A stretch of DNA of 64,000 nt from an uncultured Fodinibius sp. (GCA_913057775.1 CAJXOG010000006.1:116138-180137); one strand, 5' to 3'; positions 45,801 to 55,812 are shown, counted from the first letter of the stretch. Made by a program: numbers and translations. The notes: generated by a model not told the origin, from the letters alone.

Positions 45801-47789
45801 TTACTCTTCTTCATCAGCATTGTCTTCTTCCTCTTCAACCTCTTCAGCTTTTTTCTGGAGGTTGCGAGCTGCTTGTTCTTTATCAGCCATCTCTTTTTTG
45901 AGATCAGCAAGACCAGACATCTCACCCAGTGTAGGTGTGCCGGTTTGTGGTGCAGGTCCCTGTTCTTGCTTGCCTCGAGTTTTCTTGGCTGACTTTTTAG
46001 CTTCCTTAACATCTTTCTCACGCTGACTTAGCGTAATGTTTTTGTTGGTTTCATCCAGCTCAATCACAAAAGCTTCAACAGTATCGCCCTCTTCAAAGTT
46101 TTCTTGGGGCTCTCCTCCGGCTTCTGTTTTGCTTGCAGGAATAAATCCTTCAAGATCATGTGGAAGTTTCACAAATACGCCTTTTTCGGTAGTCTTAAAG
46201 ACTTCACCTTCAACTTGGTTTGTGCCGCTATATTCTTCAGCGAATTTCTCCCATGGATTCTCTTCAATCTGCTTGTGACCGAGCGTAATGCGACGATTTT
46301 CAAAGTCAATCGCCAGAATAACAACTTCGATCTCTTCATCCTTATCAATAACCTCATTCGGATGGTTGATCTTCTCAGTCCAGCTCAAGTCAGAAATGTG
46401 GATGAGTCCGTCAATGCCGGGCTCAAGCTCAACAAACACACCAAAATTGGTGAGATTGCGAACCGTTCCTTTGTGCTTGGATCCGACGGGATAACGCTCG
46501 TCGATATCTTCCCAAGGATCTTTTTCGAGCTGCTTGACACCAAGTGAAATTTTCTTCTCGGGCTCATTCACATTCAGTACAACACAGTCAATAATATCAT
46601 CCTTGCTAACTAACTGTGATGGGTGCTTGATATGCTGTGTCCAAGACATCTCACTAATGTGGATAAGTCCTTCAACACCTTTTTCGAGCTCAATAAAGGC
46701 ACCGTAATCAGCGATAGAAACAACCCGACCCTGAACCTGAATGTTTTCAGGATACTTAAGATCGATTTCTTCCCAAGGATGCGGCTGCAGTTGCTTGAGT
46801 CCAAGTGAAACACGTTTTGTTTCTTCATCAAAGTCGATAACCGCGACATTAAGCTGCTGATCAAGCGAAACAATTTCCTCGGGATGTTCAACGCGTCCCC
46901 AAGAGAGGTCAGTAATGTGAAGCAAACCGTCGACACCGCCGAGGTCGATAAATACACCGAAATCGGTAATGTTTTTGACGATACCTTCAAGTACCTGTCC
47001 TTCTTCAATCGTTTCGAGAATTTCTTCACGCTGCTCTTCGAGATCAGACTCGATAAGTGCACGGTGAGAAACAACGACATTTTCGGCTGACATATTCAGC
47101 TTGACAACCTGAAACTCCATCGTCTTGCCAACATAGGCGTCAAAGTCGCGCACAGGTCGAACATCAATCTGCGATCCGGGCAGAAATGCATCGATGCCCA
47201 TAATATCGGCAACCATACCGCCTTTAATTCGGCGTTGTATTTTACCTTCTACAATTTCGCCGGTTTCAGCAGCACGTTCAATGGTCTCCCAGGCATGCAA
47301 GATATCAGCCTTACGACGGGAAAGAATTAACTGTCCTTCTTGATCTTCAACTTGGTCTAAAAATACATCAACTTCATCACCCGGTTGTAGGTTTTCAACT
47401 AAATCATCAGGAAATTCATTGGTTTGCACCATTCCTTCGGATTTAAACCCGATATCAACGACAACATAATCTTCATCAACAGAAACAACACGCCCCGTTA
47501 CAATCTCTTTTTCTTCAATTTCGTTGAGCGTATCCTCGTACATCCCTGCAAGCTCATGAAACTCCTCATCGGTGTAATCTTCCGATGCAGCCTGCAGCTG
47601 ATCATAAGTATATGTTTTTTCTTCTTCGTCCACATCGCCGGTAAATACTGCTACATCTTCTTCTTCCGGTTCAACACGTACTTCTTCTTCAGTAGTAGTT
47701 TCGACTGCAGTTTCTTCAGTTACCTCTGCGGTAGCCGTATCCTGCTCTTCTTTTTCGTTAGTTTGTTCTTCTTTAACTTCTTCGGTCAT
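45801..47789 (-). CDS. rpsA: 30S ribosomal protein S1
   Basis: RNA-binding protein that helps mRNAs, especially structured or leaderless-like ones, engage the 30S subunit. It has 662 residues and six S1 OB-fold repeats starting near residues 97, 184, 268, 353, 439 and 524; repeats 3-5 share the GVFIDLGG..GLLHITDLSW pattern, while repeats 1 and 2 are more diverged ribosome-binding types. The N-terminal 70 residues are extremely acidic (EEEVRVEPEEEDVAVFTGDV) and the C-terminal 70 are alternately basic and acidic; E. coli S1 (557 residues) lacks both. It follows cmk by 75 bp, the conserved cmk-rpsA pairing. Confidence 0.96.
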   Translation of the reverse strand: MTEEVKEEQTNEKEEQDTATAEVTEETAVETTTEEEVRVEPEEEDVAVFTGDVDEEEKTYTYDQLQAASEDYTDEEFHELAGMYEDTLNEIEEKEIVTGRVVSVDEDYVVVDIGFKSEGMVQTNEFPDDLVENLQPGDEVDVFLDQVEDQEGQLILSRRKADILHAWETIERAAETGEIVEGKIQRRIKGGMVADIMGIDAFLPGSQIDVRPVRDFDAYVGKTMEFQVVKLNMSAENVVVSHRALIESDLEEQREEILETIEEGQVLEGIVKNITDFGVFIDLGGVDGLLHITDLSWGRVEHPEEIVSLDQQLNVAVIDFDEETKRVSLGLKQLQPHPWEEIDLKYPENIQVQGRVVSIADYGAFIELEKGVEGLIHISEMSWTQHIKHPSQLVSKDDIIDCVVLNVNEPEKKISLGVKQLEKDPWEDIDERYPVGSKHKGTVRNLTNFGVFVELEPGIDGLIHISDLSWTEKINHPNEVIDKDEEIEVVILAIDFENRRITLGHKQIEENPWEKFAEEYSGTNQVEGEVFKTTEKGVFVKLPHDLEGFIPASKTEAGGEPQENFEEGDTVEAFVIELDETNKNITLSQREKDVKEAKKSAKKTRGKQEQGPAPQTGTPTLGEMSGLADLKKEMADKEQAARNLQKKAEEVEEEEDNADEEE

Positions 47790-47864
47790 TATGAGTTTTA
47801 GTTAAAATTACCGCACTCCAAAATTTTCGGAATGGGATTAGATTAGAGTTATAGTTTAAAATTC

Positions 47865-48527
47865 TTATTCAATTTCTTTTAAAACTTCGCTTATTTCTAA
47901 ACAAATTTTATCAACTTGTTGTTCGAACGTTAAGTTCGTTGTATCAATTTCAATAGCATCATCCGCTTTTTTCAATGGATCAGCTTTACGCCTAGAATCT
48001 TTCAGATCTCGTTCTGCAATATTTTGCTTCACCTCTTCCAAAGTTAATCCGGGATTCTTTTCCTTTCGCTCGTTTAAACGGCGTTTCGCACGCTCTTCCA
48101 AATCCGCCGACATAAAAAACTTCAGCTCTGCATCGGGGAAAACCGCTGTACCCAAATCACGTCCTTCGGCAATATAAACACCATCCAAAACGACGTCACG
48201 CATCAAATTATTTACAAAAGACCGAACACGTGGTAATGCTGCAACCTCACTCACGGCACTGGTAACTTTACTGGTTCGAATTTTATCGGTAACCGATTGA
48301 CCATCGACCAATACATGAAATTTTTGGTCTTCGTAATAAAACGTGATCTTATTCTGATTCAATAAACGAAAGAACGTCTCCTTATCCCGATTCGCTTCCA
48401 AATAGATTAACGTAGCTGTTCTGTACAACGCTCCGGAATCGAGATATTCAATACCCATTCTGTCGGCAATTGCCCGGGCAGTTGAACTTTTGCCCGAACC
48501 AGCCGGACCATCGATCACTATGATCAT
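47865..48527 (-). CDS. cmk: Cytidylate kinase
   Basis: Phosphorylates CMP and dCMP to the diphosphates. The 220-residue protein has the P-loop GPAGSGKSST (8-17), the CMP-binding YLDSGALYRT, the RDLGTAVFPDAELKFF segment and the lid ERAKRRLNER. It is divergent from rpsT and precedes rpsA, as in many bacteria. Confidence 0.97.
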   Translation of the reverse strand: MIIVIDGPAGSGKSSTARAIADRMGIEYLDSGALYRTATLIYLEANRDKETFFRLLNQNKITFYYEDQKFHVLVDGQSVTDKIRTSKVTSAVSEVAALPRVRSFVNNLMRDVVLDGVYIAEGRDLGTAVFPDAELKFFMSADLEERAKRRLNERKEKNPGLTLEEVKQNIAERDLKDSRRKADPLKKADDAIEIDTTNLTFEQQVDKICLEISEVLKEIE

Positions 48528-48578
48528 AAGCGAAAGTCTCCTAACTTACCTTTATTTTACTAATTTTTCAATGATTTC

Positions 48579-48609
48579 TTGTTTAACACTTCCAGAAATT
48601 TTAACTTTG
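48579..48609 (+). promoter_or_regulatory. rpsT promoter, TTG-N20-TAACTTTG
   Basis: TTG (48579-48581) lies exactly 20 bp before TAACTTTG (48602-48609), a full TAnnTTTG match. The 17 bases TTTGACATCTTTCTGAA that begin within it recur at the tRNA-Pro promoter. Confidence 0.7.
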
Positions 48610-48677
48610 ACATCTTTCTGAATTGGCGCAGAAAATACAAATTAATTTACAGAACTGATAAGAAACTCTTAGAAACC

Positions 48678-48929
48678 ATGCCACAACATCAATCAGCGAA
48701 AAAACGAGTACGACAAAACGAGAAGCGTCGTGTCCGAAATCAAGCTAAGCGCTCCAAAATGAAAACATTAATAAATAAAGCGCTTGAGACTACAGACAAG
48801 GAAGAAGCAGAAAAGGCTTTTAAAGAAGCCAGCTCATATCTCGACAAAATGGCTGCCAAAGATCTAATTCACCAGAATTTTGCAGCTCGGAAAAAGTCAA
48901 AAATAGCTGACCACGTTAACAGCTTATAA
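48678..48929 (+). CDS. rpsT: 30S ribosomal protein S20
   Basis: Primary 16S rRNA-binding protein, 83 residues, all helical. The start at ATG 48678 gives the expected MPQHQSAKKRVRQNEKRRVR; the same frame is open to 48579 but that overlaps the promoter. Other features are KRSKMKTLINKAL and the C-terminal KDLIHQNFAARKKSKIADHV. It is followed 15 bp later by gpmI, an uncommon partner, so S20 and a glycolytic enzyme appear to share a transcript. Confidence 0.95.
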   Translation: MPQHQSAKKRVRQNEKRRVRNQAKRSKMKTLINKALETTDKEEAEKAFKEASSYLDKMAAKDLIHQNFAARKKSKIADHVNSL

Positions 48930-48944
48930 AAGATATAAAGTCTA

Positions 48945-50465
48945 TTGGCTAACCCCTATTCCAAAGCACTCCTTGTAATTTTAGACGGCTTCGGGTTAGC
49001 CCAAAATCCTGATGTAAGCGCTATTGAAAAAGCGCACAAGCCGTTCATTGATTCTCTGTTTGCCGATAATTCCCATTCCAAACTGACGGCCAGCGGAAAA
49101 GATGTTGGCCTACCCGATGGACAATTTGGCAATTCTGAAGTTGGGCATCTGAATATCGGTGCAGGTCGCATTGTTCCCCAGGAACTAACCCGCGTTAATG
49201 CAGCTATTGAGGATGGCAGCTTTTTTAAAAACAGCGTCCTATCGACGGCCTTTGAGAAAGCAAAGGAAAATGGCCGCATTCATATCATGGGCCTTTTTTC
49301 TGATGGCGGCGTGCACAGTCATAATGAGCATCTTTTTGCATTGCTGAAATTTGCTCAATCCTCTGGTATTGACAACACCTATATACATGCTTTTACAGAT
49401 GGACGAGATACCTCTCCCCATGGCGGCATTGACTACGTAAAAGAATTTCGGCAGCAAGCCGGTATTATTGGATCCGGAGAAATTGCATCCATCGTTGGGA
49501 GATATTACGCGATGGACCGGGATAACCGGTGGGAGCGTACACAACTTGCCTATGACCTTTTAGTAAACGGAAAAGGTGAGGAGTTTGAAAATCCTATAGA
49601 AGCACTTCAAGCATCGTATGATGCTGACGTGACTGACGAGTTTGTCAAACCTAAACTTATAAACTCATCTCCTGATTCCCGTATCCAGAAGGGCGATGTT
49701 ATCATCTTTTACAACATCCGGGGTGACCGGGCACGCCAAATCACACGTTCATTAACAGAGGATAACTTTGACAAATTTGAAGTCGAAGAGAACCTCAATC
49801 TACATTATGTCACGTTTACTTCCTATGATGATACGTTCAACCATGTAGAAGTAGCCTATCCCCCACTGGATCTTCATAATACCATTGGTGAGATCGTCAG
49901 TAATCACAACTTGAAACAGCTTCGCATTGCTGAAACGGAGAAATATCCCCATGTGACCTATTTTTTCAATGGCGGTGACGAAGAACCTTTTGAGGGCGAA
50001 GAACGCATTTTAATACCGAGTCCCAAAGTTGCTACCTACGACCTGCAACCAGAAATGAGTGCAGTCGAAGTAACGGATGCATTGTGCGCTCAACTAATCA
50101 CCGAAAAACATCACTTGGCAATCCTGAATTATGCCAATCCTGACATGGTTGGACATACTGGTGATATGGACGCAACCATTAAGGCCGTTGAAACGATAGA
50201 TCAGCAACTCAAGAAAGTGGTTAAAACCGCAACCGAACACAATTATAAAATTCTCGTCATTGCCGATCACGGTAATGCCGATTGCCTCATCAATGAGGAC
50301 GGAACTCCTCACACGGCTCATACTTCGGCACCTGTTCCAGCACTTATTTTAAACGAAAAAAACGTTGAAATGAAAGATGGTATTCTGGCTGATGTCGCTC
50401 CTACCCTTTTAAAACTGATCGGAATTGAACAGCCCGAGGAAATGACCGGAACCCCACTTTTCTAA
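48945..50465 (+). CDS. gpmI: 2,3-bisphosphoglycerate-independent phosphoglycerate mutase
   Basis: Glycolytic and gluconeogenic enzyme interconverting 3- and 2-phosphoglycerate, manganese dependent. The 506 residues have the alkaline-phosphatase fold: metal site LVILDGFGLA, nucleophile S64 in FGNSEVGHLNIGAGR, the phosphotransferase insert (about 80-310; GLFSDGGVHSHNEH, AFTDGRDTSP, RYYAMDRDNRWER) and the second metal site ADHGNADCLINEDGTPHTAH. The start must be TTG at 48945: the frame meets a stop at 48936-48938 and no ATG occurs between. It lies 15 bp after rpsT. Confidence 0.96.
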   Translation: MANPYSKALLVILDGFGLAQNPDVSAIEKAHKPFIDSLFADNSHSKLTASGKDVGLPDGQFGNSEVGHLNIGAGRIVPQELTRVNAAIEDGSFFKNSVLSTAFEKAKENGRIHIMGLFSDGGVHSHNEHLFALLKFAQSSGIDNTYIHAFTDGRDTSPHGGIDYVKEFRQQAGIIGSGEIASIVGRYYAMDRDNRWERTQLAYDLLVNGKGEEFENPIEALQASYDADVTDEFVKPKLINSSPDSRIQKGDVIIFYNIRGDRARQITRSLTEDNFDKFEVEENLNLHYVTFTSYDDTFNHVEVAYPPLDLHNTIGEIVSNHNLKQLRIAETEKYPHVTYFFNGGDEEPFEGEERILIPSPKVATYDLQPEMSAVEVTDALCAQLITEKHHLAILNYANPDMVGHTGDMDATIKAVETIDQQLKKVVKTATEHNYKILVIADHGNADCLINEDGTPHTAHTSAPVPALILNEKNVEMKDGILADVAPTLLKLIGIEQPEEMTGTPLF

Positions 50466-50824
50466 TTTCTAAATAATTAGAAATCAAGTTCCCTTCTTCA
50501 TATTTTAGGAACAAGCGATTGAGGTAAGTGCTTTTTATAAGCTTGTCCGTAATCAATATTTTATTAGCAGTATCGAAAGTATCTCCAGTTATGTTAACAA
50601 TGACTGTTTATGCTACCTGCTTGGCTCTCAGGAAGCTATAAAAAAATAATTTATGGATATTCGGTCTCATATTTTCTTACAAGTTTAAAATTTTCTGATA
50701 GCCGATTTTGTTTGCTTTTGCACTAAGCCAGCACTACTTTCGTTAAAGAATATGAACTAAATATTCTGGTCACTCGTTACAACGAATGACAAATAACTTT
50801 AAAACTACTTGAAGGTTCGATTTT
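50466..50824. other. Non-coding gap upstream of clpC
   Basis: AT-rich gap of 359 bp. It begins with a 9-bp A/T inverted repeat just after gpmI (50459-50467 with 50475-50483) that lacks a T run, so it is a weak terminator at best. Near the 3' end is an imperfect inverted repeat (50769-50790). I see no exact TAnnTTTG, no CIRCE or CtsR-type operator, no tRNA and no coding frame. Confidence 0.5.
50769..50790. promoter_or_regulatory. Inverted repeat upstream of clpC
   Basis: GTCACTCGTT and AACGAATGAC (one mismatch, 2-nt centre), 34 bp before the clpC ATG. It could be an operator for a stress regulator or a 5'-UTR hairpin. It does not match CtsR or HrcA sites. Confidence 0.35.
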
Positions 50825-53449
50825 ATGGAGGGCAATTTCTCTAGCAAAGTTCGAGATGTAATACAGTTTAGCCGCGAAGAAGCACTTCGTCTGGGACACG
50901 ACTATATCGGAACGGAGCATTTAATTCTGGGTATCGTTCGTCTTGGCGAAGGTGTAGCTGTTAAAATCTTGAAAAACCTAAATTGTGATCTTTTCAAACT
51001 AAAAAAGACGGTTGAAGATACTGTCCGCGGTACAGGAGGCTCGGTAAAAGTGGGTAATATCCCCCTTACAAAACAAGCCGAAAAAGTACTGCGCATTACC
51101 TATCTCGAAGCTAAGTTGTACAAGAGTGACACTATTGGAACTGAACACCTTTTATTATCACTCTTGCGCGATGATGAGAATATTGCTGCACAAATTCTTC
51201 AACAGTTCAATGTATCGTATGACGCAGTGCGCGAAGAGCTAGATCTTATTATCTCAGGAAAATCCTCTGATGAGGATCGCAAAGATTCTGGTTCTGTATC
51301 AGCAAGTTTATCATCCTCAAAAGGAGGAGGCGGTTCAAAATCCTCCGGAAGCTCTAGAGAAAAGAAAATGGAAAAATCAAAAACACCTGTACTTGACAAT
51401 TTTGGCCGTGATTTAACACAGCTGGCTGAAGATGGCAAACTCGATCCTATTATCGGTCGAGAAAAAGAAATTGAGCGCGTTGCTCAGGTCTTAAGCCGTC
51501 GTAAGAAAAATAACCCGGTACTTATTGGCGAACCCGGCGTAGGTAAAACAGCTATTGCCGAAGGATTGGCTTCGCGCATTGTTGAACGCAAGGTATCACG
51601 AGTGCTGTATGATAAGCGGGTCGTAGCATTGGATCTTGCCGCATTAGTTGCCGGCACAAAATACAGAGGGCAATTCGAAGAACGTATCAAAGCCGTAATG
51701 GGAGAGCTGGAAAAAACCCAGAACGTTATTCTCTTTATTGATGAACTCCATACTATTGTTGGAGCCGGTGGTGCAAGTGGTTCACTTGATGCTTCAAACA
51801 TGTTGAAGCCCGCTCTTGCACGCGGCGAAGTTCAGGCGATTGGAGCAACCACACTTAACGAATATCGTCAACACATCGAAAAAGACGGCGCTCTTGAACG
51901 CCGTTTCCAAAAAATAATGGTTGATCCCACTACCCCGGAAGAGACTACTGAAATTCTTTCCCAAATTAAGGACAAATACGAAGAACATCATAGTGTAAGC
52001 TATTCTGATGAAGCTATTGATGCCTGTGTTAAACTTACTGATCGGTATGTAACGGATCACTTTTTGCCGGACAAAGCTATTGATGCACTTGATGAAGCAG
52101 GAGCTCGGGTGCACTTGTCTAACATTCACGTGCCCCAGCATATCATTGATCTGGAAGAAGAAATCGAGAAAACCAGCAATGAGAAAAACGGCATGGTAAA
52201 AAAACAGCGCTTCGAAGAAGCCGCCCGTTTACGCGATAAAGAAAAGCGCCTCACCGAAGAACTAGAGCAAGCGCAGAAAGAGTGGGAAAAAGAATCCGAG
52301 GAAATTGTATACGATGTTGAAGAAGAGGACGTAGCCCACGTTGTAGGAATGATGAGCGGCGTACCTGTAAGCAAAATTAACCAGAGCGAAAGTAAAAAGC
52401 TGGTTAAGATGAAAGAAGAGCTTTCAAAACAAGTTATTGGCCAAAACGAAGCTATTGTTAAACTCACAAAAGCAATTAAGCGGACACGTGCCGGACTTAA
52501 AGATCCTAATCGTCCAATCGGTTCATTCATCTTTCTTGGTCCGACCGGAGTGGGTAAAACCGAAATGGCCAAAGTGCTTTCTCAGTATCTCTTCGATAAA
52601 GAAGATGCACTCATTCGTATTGATATGAGTGAATACATGGAGAAATTCTCGGTTTCACGACTGGTTGGTGCACCTCCAGGATATGTCGGATATGAGGAAG
52701 GCGGACAGCTTACCGAAAAAGTTCGACGAAAACCTTACAGTGTTATTCTTTTGGATGAAATCGAAAAAGCACACCCGGATGTCTTTAACATTCTGCTTCA
52801 GGTTCTGGATGACGGAATTCTTACTGACAGCTTGGGACGCAAAGTTGACTTCAGAAATACCATCATCATTATGACCTCTAACATCGGGGCGCGTGATATT
52901 CGCAGTCTTGGTGAAGGAATAGGATTCTCGAGCGGAGCAAAAAGCTTCGACTATGAGAAAATGAAATCAACCATTCAGGATGCGCTAAAGAAAGTATTCA
53001 ACCCTGAGTTCCTGAACCGTATCGATGATGTTATTACATTCCGTGCTCTCGAAAAAGAAGATATCTTCAAGATTATTGATATTCTTTCTGATGATCTCTT
53101 TCAGCGTATCCACGACCTCGGTTACGAAGTTGAAGTCACCAAAGGTGCCAAAGATTTCTTAAGTGATAAAGGATTCGATCAGAAGTATGGTGCCCGACCT
53201 CTCAAGCGTGCTATCCAGAAATATGTTGAGGAACCGCTGGCGGAAGAGTTGTTAGAATCCGAACACGAAGAAGGAGCAAAAATCAAGATTAAGATGAACA
53301 AGTCTCGTGACGGGCTCCTCTTCGACTGGTCAGATACCGATGAAACAACAGATGTGGAAACCAGCGACGATGAAATAAAAGCTGCAAAGGATAAAGACTC
53401 TGACGACGACTCTGAAGATGAGAAATCAACGTCAGAGGCTAAGGCCTAA
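50825..53449 (+). CDS. clpC: ATP-dependent Clp protease ATP-binding subunit ClpC
   Basis: Hexameric unfoldase that feeds substrates to ClpP. Of 874 residues: a double Clp-N domain (about 1-145), a low-complexity Ser/Gly/Lys linker (about 150-185), AAA module 1 with Walker A GEPGVGKT (235-242), a UVR-type middle domain ([18 protein letters not shown], about 459-476), AAA module 2 with Walker A GPTGVGKT (572-579), and a C-terminal Asp/Ser/Lys-rich tail of about 40 residues. The UVR-like helix and short middle domain separate ClpC from the disaggregase ClpB. It is a single-gene unit. No mcsA/mcsB/ctsR genes are adjacent, unlike in Firmicutes. Confidence 0.96.
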   Translation: MEGNFSSKVRDVIQFSREEALRLGHDYIGTEHLILGIVRLGEGVAVKILKNLNCDLFKLKKTVEDTVRGTGGSVKVGNIPLTKQAEKVLRITYLEAKLYKSDTIGTEHLLLSLLRDDENIAAQILQQFNVSYDAVREELDLIISGKSSDEDRKDSGSVSASLSSSKGGGGSKSSGSSREKKMEKSKTPVLDNFGRDLTQLAEDGKLDPIIGREKEIERVAQVLSRRKKNNPVLIGEPGVGKTAIAEGLASRIVERKVSRVLYDKRVVALDLAALVAGTKYRGQFEERIKAVMGELEKTQNVILFIDELHTIVGAGGASGSLDASNMLKPALARGEVQAIGATTLNEYRQHIEKDGALERRFQKIMVDPTTPEETTEILSQIKDKYEEHHSVSYSDEAIDACVKLTDRYVTDHFLPDKAIDALDEAGARVHLSNIHVPQHIIDLEEEIEKTSNEKNGMVKKQRFEEAARLRDKEKRLTEELEQAQKEWEKESEEIVYDVEEEDVAHVVGMMSGVPVSKINQSESKKLVKMKEELSKQVIGQNEAIVKLTKAIKRTRAGLKDPNRPIGSFIFLGPTGVGKTEMAKVLSQYLFDKEDALIRIDMSEYMEKFSVSRLVGAPPGYVGYEEGGQLTEKVRRKPYSVILLDEIEKAHPDVFNILLQVLDDGILTDSLGRKVDFRNTIIIMTSNIGARDIRSLGEGIGFSSGAKSFDYEKMKSTIQDALKKVFNPEFLNRIDDVITFRALEKEDIFKIIDILSDDLFQRIHDLGYEVEVTKGAKDFLSDKGFDQKYGARPLKRAIQKYVEEPLAEELLESEHEEGAKIKIKMNKSRDGLLFDWSDTDETTDVETSDDEIKAAKDKDSDDDSEDEKSTSEAKA

Positions 53450-53473
53450 CGTAGATTTCTATTTAAAATTGAA

Positions 53474-53505
53474 AAAGCCTGGCAGGTTTAAAATCTGTCA
53501 GGCTT
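53474..53505 (+). terminator. Terminator of clpC
   Basis: A 14-bp stem with two G-U pairs (53474-53487 with 53492-53505) and 4-nt loop, followed by CTTA. It lies 25 bp after the clpC stop; the preceding A run could let it act on the minus strand as well. Confidence 0.75.
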
Positions 53506-53550
53506 TCTTATTTCTTGGATGATTTTTTTCTACCCTACCTAATAGGCATA

Positions 53551-54669
53551 CTAAAAATTCGCTCTTATAAGAATATCTTTATTTGCCCCTTTTAGCATAT
53601 AGCTATTGCCGGTACTCCGAATTAACCTAAGTTCAATTGCTTCGTTCAGTCCTAATGCCCCGGAAAACTGCTGACTTGCTATCGACCGCTGTCGCAAATT
53701 AACGGCCCGAAACTCAATACCATTTAATGTCCCTGAACGTTCAGAATAATTGCCCGTTAATGCTAAAATCAAATTATCTTCGGGAAAATAATCAGCTATC
53801 ATAATAGGTGCACTAAAACTGGTTGCTCCCAAACTTTCACCGCTTAGCGTATTATGAACCATCACCCGTCCTCCGGAATAGATCGTTATCTGCTCTAAAT
53901 CACCCGTGAACCTTGCATCTTTAAGATCTTCTTCCGCTGATATAGTATTCAGCTCATTGCCATATTTATCCATAATCAGCACCCTATCATCAGTGCCTTG
54001 TTTTGCAGTTATAGCAGCAATAAAGCTTCCCTCCTTTGATATGGTAATATTCTTCAAATATCGATCACTGCTGAAAAATATATCCTCAAACTCTTTGACT
54101 CCTGTACGAACTTGTGCCTTCGACCCCAATTCACCGTTACGTTTAATTTTGGGATTATAAATCACAATCGTATTACCGGCTGCACTTATGGCTACTTCTG
54201 AAATCGCCTCTCCCTGTGTACTTTGGCTACTGCTCGACATGCTCGTTACAATTTCTCCGAAAGAATCATAAAAAGTAAAGTTGGCAATTTTATCACGCAG
54301 CAGCGTATTCCCGTTATTGAAGGGATACAAACCAAACGAAGCCTCATCTGCCAAGGAAATCGTTGAAAAAGCATTTAGTTTTTCTCCCTCAGGACTATAT
54401 AGCGAGATCTCCCCTTCTTGGTCATTCCAGGTCAGCGTACTAATTATTGTATTATCAGACGATACTCCCACCGCATCATAATTTTGTTCTGTATCACTAT
54501 CCAAAAAGCGAACAGATTGTGATCCAAAGGTGACCTTACTATTTCCAAGCGTAAAAGTAGATCTGTTATTACCAGCTGTTTGTTCTGCAACCGATAGATT
54601 AAGGGATTGTCCCAAAGCCACTGACGGGAGTAAAAATATTACAAGGATCCTGAACATCTTAGCTACCAT
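53551..54669 (-). CDS. Secreted beta-propeller-like hypothetical protein
   Basis: Exported protein of 372 residues with a signal peptide (RILVIFLLPSVALG then Q). The mature part is a series of short strands with recurring patterns such as DNTIISTLTW, GNTLLRDKIANF, AGNTIVIYN, GSFIAAITAKQG and RVLIMDKYGNELNTI, like blades of a beta-propeller, although no repeat motif is exact enough to name a family. There is no lipobox and no sortase or type IX tail that I can see. It is convergent with clpC and divergent from the glycosyltransferase; function unknown. Confidence 0.65.
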   Translation of the reverse strand: MVAKMFRILVIFLLPSVALGQSLNLSVAEQTAGNNRSTFTLGNSKVTFGSQSVRFLDSDTEQNYDAVGVSSDNTIISTLTWNDQEGEISLYSPEGEKLNAFSTISLADEASFGLYPFNNGNTLLRDKIANFTFYDSFGEIVTSMSSSSQSTQGEAISEVAISAAGNTIVIYNPKIKRNGELGSKAQVRTGVKEFEDIFFSSDRYLKNITISKEGSFIAAITAKQGTDDRVLIMDKYGNELNTISAEEDLKDARFTGDLEQITIYSGGRVMVHNTLSGESLGATSFSAPIMIADYFPEDNLILALTGNYSERSGTLNGIEFRAVNLRQRSIASQQFSGALGLNEAIELRLIRSTGNSYMLKGANKDILIRANF

Positions 54670-54802
54670 AAAAGAGAGATTTCACAAGTTTAAATTAAAG
54701 GCTAAAGAACGGAATTATTTAACAGAGTTTCATCTGCATTCATCCAAAATTCTGTCATATTATTTGTAGATTTGCCCTACTTAAAATTTTTAAAATCGAT
54801 CT

Positions 54803-55762
54803 ATGTTTTTCTCTGTCATCATTCCCGTTTATAACCGTCCGCGAGAGGTAGATGAACTGCTACATTCCCTAACGCAACAGACCTATAAAAATTTTGAAAC
54901 GCTGATCATCGAAGATGGTTCCGAAAACCGTTGTGATGATATTGTCGAGAAATATCAGGATCAGCTTGATATCCGTTACTATTACAAAGAAAACTCCGGA
55001 CAGGGATTTAGCCGTAACTTCGGATTTGAACGTGCTAAAGGTGATTATTTTATTGTCTTTGATTCAGATTGCCTGATTCCCTCTCACTATTTTGAAACGG
55101 TCGAGAACTATCTAAAAACACATCAATTAGATGCCTTCGGAGGGCCTGACCGAGAACACGAAAGCTTTTCTCCTATTCAAAAAGCCATCAGCTATACCAT
55201 GACCTCCCCCCTTACCACAGGAGGAATCAGAGGAAATAAAAAACATGCCGGTACTTTTCACCCGCGCAGTTTTAATATGGGGATCTCTCGTGAAATATAT
55301 GAACAAACGGGAGGATACCGAATCACGCGGATGGGGGAAGATATTGAATTTAGTATTCGTATTATTAACAACGGATTTAAAACCGGGCTCATCCCTGATG
55401 CTTATGTATATCACAAGCGACGGACCAGTTTGAAGAAGTTTTTTAACCAGCTGCACTTTTTCGGTCGAGCGCGTATCAATATCAATCGTTTCCATCCCGG
55501 CGAAATCAAATTTATTCATACCCTACCGGCTTTGTTTACGGTGGGATTATTATTATTCCTTACACTTCCCTTTTGGAACCTCAGCTTGTTTAAAATACTG
55601 CTGATCCCCTTAATTTTATTTGTTTCGCTCATCTTTGCTCATTCATCTACAAAATATTCCAGTATGTACATCGGTTTACTAAGTGTATCAGCAACATTTA
55701 TACAGCTTACGGGGTATGGAATAGGCTTTTTAAGTGAGTTTTGGGAAGAGCAAAAAGAATAA
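54803..55762 (+). CDS. Family 2 glycosyltransferase, membrane anchored
   Basis: Inverting GT-A glycosyltransferase of 319 residues, 105-amino-acid scale core with FSVIIPVYNRPREVDELLHS at the N-terminus, the nucleotide-sugar aspartate in LIIEDGSENR, the metal site in YFIVFDSDCLIP (DSD) and the acceptor-side GEDIEFSIRIINNGFK. The last 70 residues contain two or three membrane helices (FIHTLPALFTVGLLLFLTLP and following), so the enzyme faces the cytoplasm at the inner membrane. Donor and acceptor are unknown. A TAGATTTG element lies 29 bp before the ATG, but no TTG is correctly spaced upstream. Confidence 0.9.
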   Translation: MFFSVIIPVYNRPREVDELLHSLTQQTYKNFETLIIEDGSENRCDDIVEKYQDQLDIRYYYKENSGQGFSRNFGFERAKGDYFIVFDSDCLIPSHYFETVENYLKTHQLDAFGGPDREHESFSPIQKAISYTMTSPLTTGGIRGNKKHAGTFHPRSFNMGISREIYEQTGGYRITRMGEDIEFSIRIINNGFKTGLIPDAYVYHKRRTSLKKFFNQLHFFGRARININRFHPGEIKFIHTLPALFTVGLLLFLTLPFWNLSLFKILLIPLILFVSLIFAHSSTKYSSMYIGLLSVSATFIQLTGYGIGFLSEFWEEQKE

Positions 55763-55781
55763 AAATTCATTGGATTCGAAA

Positions 55782-55812
55782 TTGATTTGAGAACTAAAGT
55801 CCCTTATATTTG
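55782..55812 (+). promoter_or_regulatory. tRNA-Pro promoter, TTG-N20-TATATTTG
   Basis: TTG (55782-55784) lies exactly 20 bp before TATATTTG (55805-55812), a full TAnnTTTG match; the tRNA begins 14 bp further on. The same bases also read as TTGATT-N17-TATATT. Confidence 0.7.

Noticed and set aside
46104..46547. Overlapping open frames on both strands of rpsA
   Set aside because: The repetitive S1 domains create long antisense and out-of-frame openings; the six-repeat protein explains the region.
48579..48677. 33-residue N-terminal extension of S20
   Set aside because: It overlaps the promoter and predicted start site, and S20 proteins begin at the ATG chosen.
50459..50483. A/T inverted repeat after gpmI as terminator
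   Set aside because: The 9-bp stem is almost all A-T and no T run follows.
51794..52572. Antisense open frames (115 and 148 residues) within clpC
   Set aside because: They lie opposite the conserved AAA modules and are Ser-rich shadow frames.
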